From assembly GCF_030297155.1 (NCBI RefSeq), contig NZ_AP028067.1, positions 434,001-498,000 of the forward strand: a DNA stretch of 64,000 bases. Direction: 5' to 3'. This document shows, one piece after another, positions 26,202 through 37,030 of this stretch. The DNA comes from Vibrio sp. FE10. GTDB taxonomy: Bacteria; Pseudomonadota; Gammaproteobacteria; Enterobacterales; Vibrionaceae. The translations under genes were made by a program, and so were the position numbers. The notes under the pieces are model-generated. The model worked only from the letters and a program-made list of their open reading frames with translations, was not told the DNA's origin and did no database searches. Each line of letters starts with the position of its first letter. Position 1 is the first letter of the stretch.

Positions 26202-29051
26202 ATGCCATTGCCTCCTCAACTCGTCACTCATTCGCAGTCTGCTTTTGAGCATTTACTAGAACACCAAAGTGAAGCTATTAATGCGTGGCCGGAACCACTT
26301 GTTGACGATCTTAAGTATGTATTAGGTTTGAGTGGTTTCATTGGTGAATGCCTGCAGCGCGATTCGGTTTTAGCGAGCGCTTTACCAGACATGCTTAAGT
26401 GCGATGAACGTGCTCAAGGGTATCGCGAGCGATTAGCAGAGCTTCTTTCTGGTTGTGCTGATGAAATGAGTGGCCAACGAGTGTTGCGCCAATTCCGCAA
26501 CCGAGAAATGACCTATATTGCTTGGCGTGACTTTATGGGCTCTTGGCAACTAGAACAAAGCTTAAGCCATTTATCGATGTTGGCAGAGGCGATGATCTTC
26601 GAGACCTACCAATGGCAATATGACATTTGCTGTAAAGAGTGGGGCACTCCTTGCAATGAACAAGGTGAAGCGCAGCCGATGCTGATTATTGGCATGGGCA
26701 AGCTAGGTGGCGGTGAGCTCAATTTTTCTTCTGATATCGACCTGATTTTTACCTATCCTGAAAATGGCGAGACGCAAGGCGCTAGACGCAGTATTGCAAA
26801 CGCGCAGTTTTTCACTCGCCTAGGGCAACGCATTATTAAGGCGCTCGATCAGCAAACCTTTGATGGGTTCTGTTATCGCGTCGACATGCGCCTGCGTCCA
26901 TTCGGTGAGAGCGGCCCATTGGTGATGAGCTATGCTGCGCTGGAAGACTATTACCAAGAGCAAGGTCGTGACTGGGAGCGCTACGCGATGGTTAAGGCGC
27001 GAGTCATGGGCTGTGAAATGTATCCTCAGTACCAAGAACTTCGTCAGATGCTACGCCCATTTGTGTTTCGTCGTTATATCGACTTCAGTGCCATTCAATC
27101 GTTAAGACGCATGAAGTCGATGATTGGCAGCGAGGTTCGTCGTCGTGGCTTATCGAACAACATCAAACTGGGTTCTGGTGGCATCCGCGAAGTGGAGTTT
27201 ATTGCTCAAGTCTTTCAGCTGATTAGAGGCGGCCGTGAGCCAAGCCTTCGTGGACGAGGTCTACTTGAAACGCTAAGTGCGATTGAAGCTCTCAGTTTAC
27301 TAGAAGCCAAAGAGGTGGGTCACTTACGTAATGCCTATCTGTTTTTACGCCGACTTGAAAATTTGTTGCAAGCGATGGGCGATAAGCAGACCCAGACCCT
27401 GCCTGACAACGAGCAAGAGCAATTACAGCTAGCGATAGCGATGCAATTTGCTGATTGGGATGGTTTGATTGACGCAACCTGTGCGCATATGGCGAATGTA
27501 CACACCGTATTTGAAGACTTGATTGGGGTCGAAGAAGAAGACGCCAATCCAATTGCGAGTCACTTTAGTGAGTTGTGGGATATGGCTCATAAGCCGGATG
27601 TGATTGAGCATGTATTAGAACATGACATAGCGGTAGCTAGCCCACCTCAAGCGGCTAAAACGATCATTCAGTTCAAAGCTGACCTCGCAAAGAAAACACT
27701 TGGCCCTCGTGGACGCGAAGTTCTCAACCGTTTGATGCCTAAAGTATTCCAAGCCTTGTATACCGCCAAAGATGCCGAGTTTGGTTTATCTCGAGTGTTG
27801 CATCTGCTGCAAAAGATCGTCACTCGAACCACGTATCTAGAGTTGCTCGATGAACATCCTGCAGCTTTGACTCAGCTCGTTCGTTTATGTACTGCGAGCC
27901 CGATGATCTCGGAGCAGCTTGGTCGTTATCCTATTCTTTTAGATGAACTTATCGACCCTCAGCAACTCTATAACCCTGTGCCATTAGAGTCGTACAAAAC
28001 AGAATTGCGTGATTATCTTGCTCGTATTCCTGAAGACGATATGGAGCAGCAGATGGAAGGTCTGCGTCAGTTTAAGCAGACTTGTATTCTGAGAATTGCT
28101 GCTGCGGATATTGCGGGCGCTTTACCTGTCATGAAGGTCAGTGATCACCTTACCTATTTAGCGGAAGCGATTGTTGAGGCAGGTGTTAACCAAGCGTGGC
28201 TACAAGTGTCAGCTAAGTTCGGTGAGCCCACTCATGTGAAAGACCGAGAAGGGCGCGGTTTTGCGGTTGTCGGCTATGGCAAGGTCGGTGGTTGGGAGCT
28301 CGGTTATAACTCAGACCTTGATATTGTCTTCATGCACGACTGTCCGGTACACATCTATACTGATGGTAAGAAAGAGATTGATGGACGCCAGTTTTACCTA
28401 AGATTGGCACAGCGCATCATCCATATTTTCTCAACAAGAACCGCTTCCGGAATTTTGTATGAGGTTGATACACGTTTACGCCCTTCGGGTGCATCGGGCC
28501 TTTTGGTAAGTCCTACAGATGCGTTTGATGAGTATCAGCACCAAGACGCTTGGACATGGGAGCATCAAGCTCTGACTCGCGCTCGTATGATTTATGGCGA
28601 TGAGCTACTGGCGTCTGCGTTTAACAAAACGCGCCATGAGGTATTGTGCTTACCGCGTGATGAGACGACGCTTAAAAAGTCTGTTGTGGATATGCGTGAG
28701 AAGATGCGTGGGCATTTAGGTGGAAAAAAAGCTGACCGATTTATGCTTAAACAGGATGCGGGTGGTATTACTGATATCGAGTTCTTAGCTCAATACTTAG
28801 TGTTGAGATACAGCAACGAAAAACCTAAGCTCACCCGTTGGTGTGACAATGTGCGAATCTTTGAAAGCTTGTTGTCGCAAGGGATTATGGATGAGCAACA
28901 AGGCGTTGTATTAACCAATGCGTATACGACGCTGCGTGATGAAATTCATCACCGAAACTTACTCAATCTAGATGCAGACGTGGCGATTGATAAGTTTGAA
29001 ATAGAAAGACAACATGTTGTTCAAGCATGGAAGCAATGGATGGAAGTTTAA
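26202..29051 (+). CDS. glnE: Glutamine synthetase adenylyltransferase/adenylyl-removing enzyme
   Basis: GlnE attaches AMP to and removes it from glutamine synthetase in response to PII and glutamine. The start is ATG 26202 ([11 protein letters not shown]) with AAGGAAG before it, 949 residues, close to E. coli (946). Two related nucleotidyltransferase domains are visible: the N-terminal removase with [20 protein letters not shown] and the C-terminal transferase with [19 protein letters not shown]; each has the paired Asp. A helical regulatory region lies between them. The gene is intact and is followed 122 bp later by hldE, as in E. coli. Confidence 0.97.
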   Translation: MPLPPQLVTHSQSAFEHLLEHQSEAINAWPEPLVDDLKYVLGLSGFIGECLQRDSVLASALPDMLKCDERAQGYRERLAELLSGCADEMSGQRVLRQFRNREMTYIAWRDFMGSWQLEQSLSHLSMLAEAMIFETYQWQYDICCKEWGTPCNEQGEAQPMLIIGMGKLGGGELNFSSDIDLIFTYPENGETQGARRSIANAQFFTRLGQRIIKALDQQTFDGFCYRVDMRLRPFGESGPLVMSYAALEDYYQEQGRDWERYAMVKARVMGCEMYPQYQELRQMLRPFVFRRYIDFSAIQSLRRMKSMIGSEVRRRGLSNNIKLGSGGIREVEFIAQVFQLIRGGREPSLRGRGLLETLSAIEALSLLEAKEVGHLRNAYLFLRRLENLLQAMGDKQTQTLPDNEQEQLQLAIAMQFADWDGLIDATCAHMANVHTVFEDLIGVEEEDANPIASHFSELWDMAHKPDVIEHVLEHDIAVASPPQAAKTIIQFKADLAKKTLGPRGREVLNRLMPKVFQALYTAKDAEFGLSRVLHLLQKIVTRTTYLELLDEHPAALTQLVRLCTASPMISEQLGRYPILLDELIDPQQLYNPVPLESYKTELRDYLARIPEDDMEQQMEGLRQFKQTCILRIAAADIAGALPVMKVSDHLTYLAEAIVEAGVNQAWLQVSAKFGEPTHVKDREGRGFAVVGYGKVGGWELGYNSDLDIVFMHDCPVHIYTDGKKEIDGRQFYLRLAQRIIHIFSTRTASGILYEVDTRLRPSGASGLLVSPTDAFDEYQHQDAWTWEHQALTRARMIYGDELLASAFNKTRHEVLCLPRDETTLKKSVVDMREKMRGHLGGKKADRFMLKQDAGGITDIEFLAQYLVLRYSNEKPKLTRWCDNVRIFESLLSQGIMDEQQGVVLTNAYTTLRDEIHHRNLLNLDADVAIDKFEIERQHVVQAWKQWMEV

Positions 29052-29173
29052 CCCTAGTTATTGCTTGCATGACACCGTGTCTATTTCGGTAAGCGTTTGC
29101 TAATTTTTCTATGGTTTAGCCTCTGTAATCAGTGTGCTAGACTCTAGCCAGATTCGATTTTTGGAGATCCACA

Positions 29174-30604
29174 ATGAAACCAATTCTACCTGACTACAGC
29201 CAATCAGGCGTTCTTGTTGTCGGTGACGTAATGCTTGACCGTTACTGGTATGGCCCAACAGGCCGTATTTCACCAGAAGCACCTGTACCCGTTGTAAAAG
29301 TAGAAAATAACGAAGAGCGTCCTGGTGGTGCAGCCAACGTAGCGATGAACATTGCTTCTCTTGGTGGCCATGCTCATATCGTTGGTTTGACTGGAAAAGA
29401 TGAGCCTGCAGAGGTGTTAAAAAACACCTTAGGTGCACTAAAAGTTAAGTGTGATTTTGTTGAACTAGAAGATTACCCAACCATCACCAAACTACGAGTG
29501 ATGAGCCGAGGTCAACAGTTGATCCGTCTTGATTTTGAAGACCGATTTGAGAACACAGATCCAGAACTTGTTTTGTCTCGCATGGAGCAAGCGCTTCCTA
29601 ATGTAAGTTCGGTCATCCTATCTGATTATGCGAAAGGTGCACTTGAGCACGTCCAGAGCTTTATCCAAAAAGCGCGTGCGGCCAATGTTCCGGTCTTTAT
29701 CGATCCAAAAGGTGCTGATTTTGAACGATACCGTGGTGCGACATTACTAACGCCTAATATGGCGGAATTTGAGTTGGTCGCTGGCAAGGTTAAGACTGAA
29801 GAAGAAATGATCGAAAAAGGACTCGCGTTAATTGAAGAGTTCGATTTTGAAGCGTTACTTGTTACTCGTAGCGAACATGGTATGACGCTGCTGCGTAAAG
29901 GTTTGGAACCATTCCACCTGCCGACTCAAGCCAAAGAAGTCTATGACGTTACTGGTGCTGGCGATACGGTTATCTCAGTACTGGCTGCGTCTGTTGCAGC
30001 TGGTAAGCCATTGGATGAGGCGTGTGCACTAGCGAATGCTGCGGCTGGTGTCGTTGTTGGTAAGCTAGGTACGTCAACGTTATCTACGATTGAGCTAGCG
30101 GAAGCTATTCATGGTAGCCAAGATACTGACTACGGTGTGATCTCTGAAGCTGCACTAGTTGAAGCGGTTAAGCGAGCTCGTGCAAAAGGCGAGAAAGTGG
30201 TTATGACCAATGGCTGCTTTGATATTCTTCATGCTGGTCATGTTTCTTACATGAACCACGCGGCTGAGTTAGGCGATCGTTTGATCGTTGCCGTTAATAC
30301 GGATGACTCAGTGAAACGTTTGAAAGGCCCTGGTCGACCTGTGAACCCAACCGATCGTCGTATGGCGGTATTGGCTGGCTTAGGTGCGGTTGATTGGGTT
30401 GTTCCGTTTTCTGAAGATACGCCTCAACGTTTGATTTCTGAAGTATTGCCAAGCATTTTGGTCAAAGGTGGTGATTACAAACCTGAAGATATTGCTGGCG
30501 GTGCGGAAGTGATTGCGGCTGGTGGCGAAGTTAAAGTGCTTAACTTTGAAGATGGTTGCTCTACGACTGAAATCATCAAAGCGATTAAAGGTGGTCGAGG
30601 TTAA
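29174..30604 (+). CDS. hldE: Bifunctional heptose-7-phosphate kinase / heptose-1-phosphate adenylyltransferase
   Basis: HldE makes ADP-D-glycero-D-manno-heptose for the LPS inner core in two of its steps. Residues about 1-318 form a ribokinase-type kinase with [15 protein letters not shown] and the active-site motif [15 protein letters not shown]. Residues about 343-476 form a cytidylyltransferase-like domain with [19 protein letters not shown] (HxGH). The 476 residues match the family. GGAG lies 8 bp before the ATG. A bidirectional terminator separates it from converging tolC. Confidence 0.98.
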   Translation: MKPILPDYSQSGVLVVGDVMLDRYWYGPTGRISPEAPVPVVKVENNEERPGGAANVAMNIASLGGHAHIVGLTGKDEPAEVLKNTLGALKVKCDFVELEDYPTITKLRVMSRGQQLIRLDFEDRFENTDPELVLSRMEQALPNVSSVILSDYAKGALEHVQSFIQKARAANVPVFIDPKGADFERYRGATLLTPNMAEFELVAGKVKTEEEMIEKGLALIEEFDFEALLVTRSEHGMTLLRKGLEPFHLPTQAKEVYDVTGAGDTVISVLAASVAAGKPLDEACALANAAAGVVVGKLGTSTLSTIELAEAIHGSQDTDYGVISEAALVEAVKRARAKGEKVVMTNGCFDILHAGHVSYMNHAAELGDRLIVAVNTDDSVKRLKGPGRPVNPTDRRMAVLAGLGAVDWVVPFSEDTPQRLISEVLPSILVKGGDYKPEDIAGGAEVIAAGGEVKVLNFEDGCSTTEIIKAIKGGRG

Positions 30605-30680
30605 TCCTTAACCTTCTAGCCTCAAACCTTTAGCTTCAAGCTTATAGTCAGACTATAAATCTAGCTTTTGATAGATAATA

Positions 30681-30712
30681 AAAATGCCGCTCAATGAGCG
30701 GCATTTTTGTAA
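30681..30712 (+). terminator. Bidirectional terminator after hldE
   Basis: AAAATGCCGCTC pairs with GAGCGGCATTTT over 12 bp with a 3-nt loop and is followed by TTTT-type runs on both strands. Confidence 0.92.
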
Positions 30713-30731
30713 CTGTAATCTAATCACTTTA

Positions 30732-30757
30732 TTAAAGACTCTGGTTAGAGTCTTTAA
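30732..30757 (-). terminator. Terminator hairpin directly after tolC
   Basis: TTAAAGACTCT and AGAGTCTTTAA form an 11-bp perfect stem with a GGTT loop, 15 bp past the tolC stop codon on the minus strand. The T run is short, so it may share the job with the hairpin at 30681. Confidence 0.7.
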
Positions 30758-30771
30758 TTAGGATTTCATAA

Positions 30772-32115
30772 TTACTTGCTTGCTACTTTTAGACCTGCGT
30801 TTACATCAACGATGTCTTGTTCGCTTAGTGTACCAACCGCTTGACGAAGCTGAAGCACACTTAGGATGTAGTTGTAACGAGCATCTGAAAGGTTTTTGTT
30901 CGCATCGTATAGACGACGAGTCGAATCTAGTACGTCAACGATAGTACGAGTACCCACATCAAAACCAGCTTCTGTTGCTTCTAGAGCAGACTGAGCTGAA
31001 ACCACAGATTGTTCGTAAGCGCGTAGAGCACCAATCGAAGCTGTGATGTTGTTGTTGAATGCACGTACGTCTTTTACAACGCTACGGTAAGTTGCTTCTA
31101 GATCTTCACTTGCTGCAACGTAGTTGTATTCAGCCTGTTTAGTCAAAGAAGTTGTGCTACCACCGGTGTATAGAGGAACAACTAAGTTCAAACCAATGTT
31201 TAGGTTATCTTGGTCGTAGTCGCCATTTCCTGTTGGAGTATTAGCGGTATCAGTTTGACCTGCAAATGCGTAGCTACCATCTAATGTTAGACTAGGTAGA
31301 TGACCAGAGCTTGCTAGAGATATGTTGTCTTTAGCGATGTCTTGAGAAATACGCGATGCCAATAGACTCAGGTTTTTCTCTTGTGCTTGTTCAACGAGTG
31401 CTGCAGCTGATTCTGAAGATTTGCTTGCTGAGAAACGATCAGTATCTAGGATGCTTAGGTTAGAGTGTTCCTGACCTGTAATCTCACGTAGACCTTCGTA
31501 GTTATTAATCAGAGTGTTCTCTGCTAAAACTTCGTCAGCCAAAACACCATCGTACTGAGCTTGTGCATCATGTACATCGGTGATCGCTGAAAGACCTACT
31601 TCAAAGCGCTGCTTTGTTTGCTCTAGTTGACGAGCAACTGCGGCTTTTTCTGCACGAACAAACTCTAGGTTATCCTGAGCTCGTAATACTTCGAAGTATG
31701 CTGTCGCAACACGAAGGATCAAAGCTTGTTGCTCTGCCGCGTACGCTGAATCAGATTGACGAGCAGTTTTCTCAGCTGTATCTAGCGTGATCCAAGAAGA
31801 ACGTTGGTAAAGCTCTTGTGTGAAGCCAACACCAACACCCCAATTATTGTTGTCAATATTTGAGTTGCCCGTTGAATCGTAATCACGTTCACCACGATTA
31901 ATATCGTAGTTCGCGTTTAGATTGATTTGCGGTAACAAAGAGCTACGGCTTGACGTTACTGCTTCAAAAGCGGCATCGCGCTGCGCTGCTGAACGAAGAA
32001 GTTGTGGATCGTTCTGTTTTGCTTGGTCGTAAACTTCAGCTAGCGTATCAGCAAAAGCTGACGAACTCAGGCTGCCAATTGCTGCACTGATAAATAGTGG
32101 AAGCAGTTTTTTCAT
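30772..32115 (-). CDS. tolC: Outer membrane efflux channel TolC
   Basis: TolC is the outer-membrane tunnel used by RND pumps, ABC drug pumps and type I secretion. The 447-residue precursor has a signal peptide cleaved near SSAFADTL, followed by two OEP repeats of long helices and short strands (for example RVATAYFEVLRAQDNLEF and ATEAGFDVGTRTIVDVLDSTR). It is somewhat shorter than E. coli TolC (493) because the C-terminal tail is shorter, as in other vibrios. AGGAATAGGAAA precedes the ATG. It is divergent from nudF, as in E. coli. Confidence 0.96.
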   Translation of the reverse strand: MKKLLPLFISAAIGSLSSSAFADTLAEVYDQAKQNDPQLLRSAAQRDAAFEAVTSSRSSLLPQINLNANYDINRGERDYDSTGNSNIDNNNWGVGVGFTQELYQRSSWITLDTAEKTARQSDSAYAAEQQALILRVATAYFEVLRAQDNLEFVRAEKAAVARQLEQTKQRFEVGLSAITDVHDAQAQYDGVLADEVLAENTLINNYEGLREITGQEHSNLSILDTDRFSASKSSESAAALVEQAQEKNLSLLASRISQDIAKDNISLASSGHLPSLTLDGSYAFAGQTDTANTPTGNGDYDQDNLNIGLNLVVPLYTGGSTTSLTKQAEYNYVAASEDLEATYRSVVKDVRAFNNNITASIGALRAYEQSVVSAQSALEATEAGFDVGTRTIVDVLDSTRRLYDANKNLSDARYNYILSVLQLRQAVGTLSEQDIVDVNAGLKVASK

Positions 32116-32342
32116 TTTCCTATTCCTGCCTTTAATGGAATTTTCTTTAAAAGAGTTTAACCCAATTTGGTGGTAATTTACTCGAAACTTTGCACTTTTT
32201 TACATTTAACTGTCCACTTGTGCAATATTTATTTTTTAAAACTTAACTTTAATTATAAAATTTATATAAAAAGTTGAACCTAATCCTTGGTAGTTAACTC
32301 GGACAATGAGTAAACTGTAAAGATCACTTAGTGAGGTACCAA

Positions 32343-32972
32343 ATGCAACAGTATGACAATCAACGACATGAGTTTACTCCGCAAGATGTGGAAATAGTCT
32401 CAAAAGAGACGCTGTTTCGTGGTTTTTTCAAAATGGTTAAATACACATTCAAGCATAGGTTGTTTGAGGGAGGCTGGAGCCAACCAATAGAACGCGAGAT
32501 GTTTGAGCGTGGTCATGCCGCCGCTTTGTTACCTTACGATCCTATCCGTGATGAAGTTGTGATCGTGGAGCAGATCCGTGTTGGCGCTTTAGAGCATCAG
32601 AACCCATGGCAGTACGAAATTGTTGCTGGGATCATTGATACCGATGAATCCCCACAAGATGTCGCTCGTCGCGAGGCAATGGAAGAAGCCGGAGTCGAAG
32701 TCGGATCTGTATTACCGATTACTTCGTATTACCCTTCATCTGGAGGCTGTTCAGAAAGGCTTGATGTCTTTGTTGGTTGCGTTGATGCCACGACAGCAAA
32801 AGGTGTACACGGATTGGATTACGAAGGTGAAGATATTCGCGTGCAAGTGATGAGTCGCGAGGCGGCTTATCAGTTAGTAAAAGAGGGTGTGTTTGAAAAT
32901 GGGGCCACGATCATTGCGCTGCAGTGGCTACAATTGAACTACCAAGAATTACAGTCAGAGTGGATAGATTAA
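32343..32972 (+). CDS. nudF: ADP-ribose pyrophosphatase (Nudix)
   Basis: NudF hydrolyses ADP-ribose to AMP and ribose-5-phosphate. The start is ATG 32343 because the GTG 12 bp upstream lies inside the likely ribosome binding site GTGAGGT. This gives 209 residues, the E. coli length. The Nudix box runs from G96 to V118, with E102, R110, E111, E114, E115 and G117 all present. It is the first of nudF-yqiB-cpdA-yqiA, only 4 bp before yqiB. Confidence 0.95.
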   Translation: MQQYDNQRHEFTPQDVEIVSKETLFRGFFKMVKYTFKHRLFEGGWSQPIEREMFERGHAAALLPYDPIRDEVVIVEQIRVGALEHQNPWQYEIVAGIIDTDESPQDVARREAMEEAGVEVGSVLPITSYYPSSGGCSERLDVFVGCVDATTAKGVHGLDYEGEDIRVQVMSREAAYQLVKEGVFENGATIIALQWLQLNYQELQSEWID

Positions 32973-32976
32973 CGTT

Positions 32977-33417
32977 ATGCCAAATATAGCGGTCAAAAAA
33001 CCGTATCATGTTGATCTTGCTGAATTGATGCGAGTTTACGAAACCAATTATGCCAAACTTAACGCTTTGTTACCGGTTGGGCATGAGGTTGGTGACGTTC
33101 GCTGTTACCAAGCCGTTAATATGGTGTATCAATTGACAGTGAATGAGGTCACAAAATACACCACATTAATAGATATATGTCAGAGTGACGCGATGCCAGT
33201 GTTTCCTTTGCCAAAAATGTCTGTCAGGCTATATCACGACGCTCGAGTTGCAGAAGTGTGCGCTAGCGGGGATTTTTCACGTGTCAAAGCGAAATATGAC
33301 TATCCCAACACTAAGCTTCTGCAAAAGGATGAGAAATTTCAATTGAATAAATTTCTTGGGGAATGGTTAACGTTTTGTTTAAAAACTGGTATCAGCCGCT
33401 CGCCAATTCCTTTTTAA
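32977..33417 (+). CDS. yqiB: DUF1249 protein YqiB
   Basis: A 146-residue soluble protein of the DUF1249 family, function unknown. Recognisable segments are YHVDLAELMRVYETNYAKL near the start, and VRLYHDARVAEVCASGDF with the C-terminal DEKFQLNKFLGEWLTFCL. It lies between nudF and cpdA as in E. coli, which supports the identification. No signal peptide or membrane segment is seen. Confidence 0.92.
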   Translation: MPNIAVKKPYHVDLAELMRVYETNYAKLNALLPVGHEVGDVRCYQAVNMVYQLTVNEVTKYTTLIDICQSDAMPVFPLPKMSVRLYHDARVAEVCASGDFSRVKAKYDYPNTKLLQKDEKFQLNKFLGEWLTFCLKTGISRSPIPF

Positions 33418-33477
33418 TTGAGCCGATTTAAAGAACACTTTTAAAGTCTAAACAGTAACGTATCTGGATTTGTTATT

Positions 33478-34302
33478 TTGGAATTATCACACACTTCAAA
33501 ATTTGATGAGAGCAGTATTAAGCTTGTGCAGCTAACGGACACGCATTTATTTGCACCGAGCAATGGCAGCTTATTAAGCATCAACACACAAGATAGCTTT
33601 CGTGCTGTAGTCGATGGAATTGTTAGCCACAACTTTGACTATCAAGCGATCTTAGCTACCGGCGATATTTCGCAGGACCACAGTGCTGAATCGTACCAAA
33701 AGTTTGAGTCGGGCATTCAACCTTTGGCAAAACCATGTTACTGGTTGCCAGGGAATCACGACTTCAAACCTAATATGGGCAGTGTATTGCCATCGCCACA
33801 AATTCAATGTGTTGATCATGTTCTGCTAGGCGATAACTGGCAGATGGTCATGCTGGATTCTCAAGTGGTTGGTGTGCCGCATGGACGTTTAAGCGATCAA
33901 CAACTTGATCTGCTGGAACAGAAGCTCTCTGAGTTCCCCGAGCGAAATACCTTGGTTCTTCTGCATCATCACCCTTTACTGGTAGGTAGTGCATGGCTTG
34001 ACCAACACAACCTGAAAGATGCTGAGCAGTTTTGGGATGTGGTTCAACAGCACACCAATGTGAAAGCGGTACTTTGTGGCCATGTTCATCAAGACATGAA
34101 TCGCAATCATCATGGTGTACAAGTCATGGCAACCCCATCGACTTGTGTTCAATTCAAACCAAACTCGAACGACTTTGCTGTTGATACATTATCTCCAGGC
34201 TGGCGAGAGATTGAATTGCACCAAGATGGCACGGTTACTACAGAAGTTCGCCGTTTACCTCATGGGCAATTCCTGCCTGATTTTGCTGCAGGAGGATACT
34301 AA
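33478..34302 (+). CDS. cpdA: 3',5'-cyclic-AMP phosphodiesterase
   Basis: CpdA degrades cAMP and so limits CRP signalling. The calcineurin-like metal motifs are in order: LVQLTDTHLF, ATGDISQDH, PGNHDF, LLHHHP and CGHVHQD. The best start is TTG at 33478, giving 274 residues against 275 in E. coli. No ATG or GTG is available nearby in frame, and the ribosome binding site is weak (GGA), so low translation is likely. It shares one base with yqiA (TAATG). Confidence 0.94.
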   Translation: MELSHTSKFDESSIKLVQLTDTHLFAPSNGSLLSINTQDSFRAVVDGIVSHNFDYQAILATGDISQDHSAESYQKFESGIQPLAKPCYWLPGNHDFKPNMGSVLPSPQIQCVDHVLLGDNWQMVMLDSQVVGVPHGRLSDQQLDLLEQKLSEFPERNTLVLLHHHPLLVGSAWLDQHNLKDAEQFWDVVQQHTNVKAVLCGHVHQDMNRNHHGVQVMATPSTCVQFKPNSNDFAVDTLSPGWREIELHQDGTVTTEVRRLPHGQFLPDFAAGGY

Positions 34303-34907
34303 TGACGGATTCTAATGAGCAAGCCGGTAAGCCATCACTGCTGCTCTATATTCACGGTTTTAACAGTTCTTCACGTTCTCACAAAGCGAATGTGATGGCG
34401 GATTACTGTGCTCAGCACCGTACAGATATTAAAGTCGTTACCCCGCAACTGCCGAGCTTCCCTCAACAAGCTGCACTTCATTTGCAGCAGCTGGTGGAGC
34501 AATATAAAGATCAATATCAAATCGCGTTAGTCGGTAGCTCGTTGGGTGGCTATCTTTCAACATGGCTGAATAGTCACTATGGTTTCAAAGCGGTGGTGGT
34601 AAACCCAGCAGTGAAGCCGTATGAGCTTCTTGCTGATTATTTAGGTGAGCAAGTAAACCCATACACAGATGAACGATATGTGTTAGAAACAAAACACATT
34701 GATGAACTGAAGGCATTAGAAGTTTCGACTCTCGCTAAGCCGAGCGACTTCTGGTTACTTCAGCAAACGGAAGACGAAGTTCTGGATTACCGACAAGCGG
34801 TAGAGAAGTACCAAGGTGCAACACAAACAGTAGAAGAGGGTGGTGATCATAGCTTTGTTGATTTTGAACGCTACCCACAACAAATTGTCACCTTTCTAAA
34901 CCTTTAA
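34302..34907 (+). CDS. yqiA: Esterase YqiA
   Basis: A 201-residue alpha/beta hydrolase of the UPF0227/YqiA family. The opening LLYIHGFNSSSRSHKA gives the oxyanion region, the nucleophile elbow is GSSLGG with Ser80, and the C-terminal EGGDHSFVDFERY supplies the catalytic His. E. coli YqiA hydrolyses short acyl esters; the natural substrate is not known. It is translationally coupled to cpdA and precedes parE, the same order as in E. coli. Confidence 0.94.
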   Translation: MTDSNEQAGKPSLLLYIHGFNSSSRSHKANVMADYCAQHRTDIKVVTPQLPSFPQQAALHLQQLVEQYKDQYQIALVGSSLGGYLSTWLNSHYGFKAVVVNPAVKPYELLADYLGEQVNPYTDERYVLETKHIDELKALEVSTLAKPSDFWLLQQTEDEVLDYRQAVEKYQGATQTVEEGGDHSFVDFERYPQQIVTFLNL

Positions 34908-35146
34908 CCTGTTTCACCAACAGAGTGATTTTCTCTTGTTTGCCTGTTATTTCATCTATCAATGGTGAAATATCATAGTTTGATGTCTTAGTTTTTGAAC
35001 TAGCTTGACATCATTACTCAGCTTCCAGACTATATTCCCCAATACTTCGCTCGTTCGCTCTACTATGAAGGTTCATAGTAATAATTTTGCTTTAGTGAAA
35101 CTAGAGCCCGCGAACTGACGCAAACTTTTTGAGTAAACTCCGTATT

Positions 35147-37027
35147 ATGACTGAACAATATAATGCAAAAGACCTCGAGGTACTTGAAGGTCTCGATCCT
35201 GTGCGACACCGCCCAGGTATGTATACAGAGACAGAAAGGCCGAACCACCTTGCCCAAGAAGTCATTGATAACTCGGTCGATGAAGCATTAGCGGGACACG
35301 CTAAGAAAATTAAAGTCGTGCTTCATGCTGACCAATCATTAGAAGTTACCGATGACGGCCGTGGTATGCCGGTTGATATTCACCCTGAAAAAGGGATCTC
35401 GGGTGTTGAGCTGATTTTAACTAAGCTCCACTCAGGCGGTAAATTCTCAAACAACAACTACAAGTTTTCAGGTGGTTTGCACGGGGTTGGTATCTCGGTA
35501 GTAAACGCACTGTCTAAACGTGTAGAAGTGACGGTTCGCCGTGACGGTCAGGTACATGAAATAGCCTTAGAAGGTGGTCATGCAGTGACTGAGCTGACTG
35601 TGACTGGCACTTGCGGCCATCGCAATAGCGGTACATCTGTTCACTTCTGGCCTGACCCTAAATACTTCGATAGCTCTAAATTTTCGGTTTTACGTCTTAT
35701 CAATAACCTGCGCGCGAAAGCCGTACTTTGCCCAGGTTTAGAAATCACCTTTGTCGACAAGGTTGGCGGTGAAGAACATAAGTGGTACTACGAAGACGGC
35801 CTAAAAGACTACCTTGCTGAAGGCGTGAAAGGTTACACCTTACTGCCTGAAGAGCCTTACGTTGGCGAGTTCGTTGCTGAAACGGAAATGGCGAATTGGG
35901 CGATTATCTGGCAGCCAGAAGGCGGTGATATGATCACCGAGAGTTACGTGAACTTAGTACCAACTAAACAGGGGGGTACGCACGTAAACGGTCTTCGCCA
36001 AGGTCTGCTTGATGCGATGCGTGAGTTCTGTGAATTCCGTAACTTGCTGCCTCGTGGCGTTAAGCTAACGGGTGATGACATCTTTGACCGTTGTTCTTAC
36101 GTTCTATCGGTGAAGATGCAAGATCCACAATTTGCTGGTCAAACGAAAGAACGTCTATCTTCTCGTCAAACCGCTGCGTTTGTTTCTGGTGTGGTTAAAG
36201 ATGCGTTTAGCTTGTGGTTGAATGAAAAGCCTCAGCTAGCAGAATTACTTGCAGAAGCGTGTATTGCTAACGCCCATCGTCGTATGCGAGCAAGCAAAAA
36301 GGTTGTACGTAAGAAAATCGCTTCAGGTCCAGCACTGCCGGGTAAGCTAACCGACTGTTCAGTTCAAGACTTAAGCCGCACCGAAATCTTCTTCGTGGAA
36401 GGGGACTCGGCGGGCGGTTCTGCTAAACAAGCGCGTGATCGTGAATTCCAAGCGGTAATGCCGCTGCGCGGTAAAATTCTCAACACATGGGAAGTGTCGG
36501 CAGACCAAGTTCTAGCTTCACAAGAAGTCCATGATATTTCGGTTGCTCTGGGTATCGACCCTGATAACGATGATTTGTCGGGTTTACGTTACGGTAAGAT
36601 CTGTATCCTTGCCGATGCGGACTCGGATGGTCTTCATATCGCGACGCTGTTGTGTGCACTGTTTACTCGCCACTTCCATGCATTGGTAGAAGCGGGTCAT
36701 ATCTATGTGGCAATGCCTCCTCTGTATCGTATCGATTGTGGTAAGGAAGTGTTCTACGCACTCGATGACGCAGAGAAAGATGGTGTACTTGAGCGACTAT
36801 CGCAGAAAAAAGCCAAGATCAACGTACAACGATTCAAAGGTCTGGGTGAAATGAACCCACTTCAGTTACGTGAAACCACGATGGATCCAAACACTCGTCG
36901 CCTTGTTCAGTTGACTATTGATGACAACGACGCGACCAACGAGATGATGGACATGCTGCTTGGTAAGAAACGTGCAGATGATCGCCGTTCATGGCTACAG
37001 ACTAACGGTGATATGGCCGAGGTATAA
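35147..37027 (+). CDS. parE: DNA topoisomerase IV subunit B
   Basis: ParE is the ATPase subunit of topoisomerase IV, which unlinks daughter chromosomes. The start is ATG 35147 (MTEQYNAKDLEVLEG), 626 residues; a TTG 18 bp upstream is less likely. The GHKL ATPase motifs (EVIDNSVDEALAG, DDGRGMPVD, GGLHGVGISVVNAL) are followed by the transducer domain and a Toprim domain with VEGDSAGGSAKQ, PLRGKILN and LADADSDGLHI. It ends 3 bp before parC. No Shine-Dalgarno of note, so the start has modest support from the upstream sequence. Confidence 0.97.
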   Translation: MTEQYNAKDLEVLEGLDPVRHRPGMYTETERPNHLAQEVIDNSVDEALAGHAKKIKVVLHADQSLEVTDDGRGMPVDIHPEKGISGVELILTKLHSGGKFSNNNYKFSGGLHGVGISVVNALSKRVEVTVRRDGQVHEIALEGGHAVTELTVTGTCGHRNSGTSVHFWPDPKYFDSSKFSVLRLINNLRAKAVLCPGLEITFVDKVGGEEHKWYYEDGLKDYLAEGVKGYTLLPEEPYVGEFVAETEMANWAIIWQPEGGDMITESYVNLVPTKQGGTHVNGLRQGLLDAMREFCEFRNLLPRGVKLTGDDIFDRCSYVLSVKMQDPQFAGQTKERLSSRQTAAFVSGVVKDAFSLWLNEKPQLAELLAEACIANAHRRMRASKKVVRKKIASGPALPGKLTDCSVQDLSRTEIFFVEGDSAGGSAKQARDREFQAVMPLRGKILNTWEVSADQVLASQEVHDISVALGIDPDNDDLSGLRYGKICILADADSDGLHIATLLCALFTRHFHALVEAGHIYVAMPPLYRIDCGKEVFYALDDAEKDGVLERLSQKKAKINVQRFKGLGEMNPLQLRETTMDPNTRRLVQLTIDDNDATNEMMDMLLGKKRADDRRSWLQTNGDMAEV

Positions 37028-37030
37028 TGG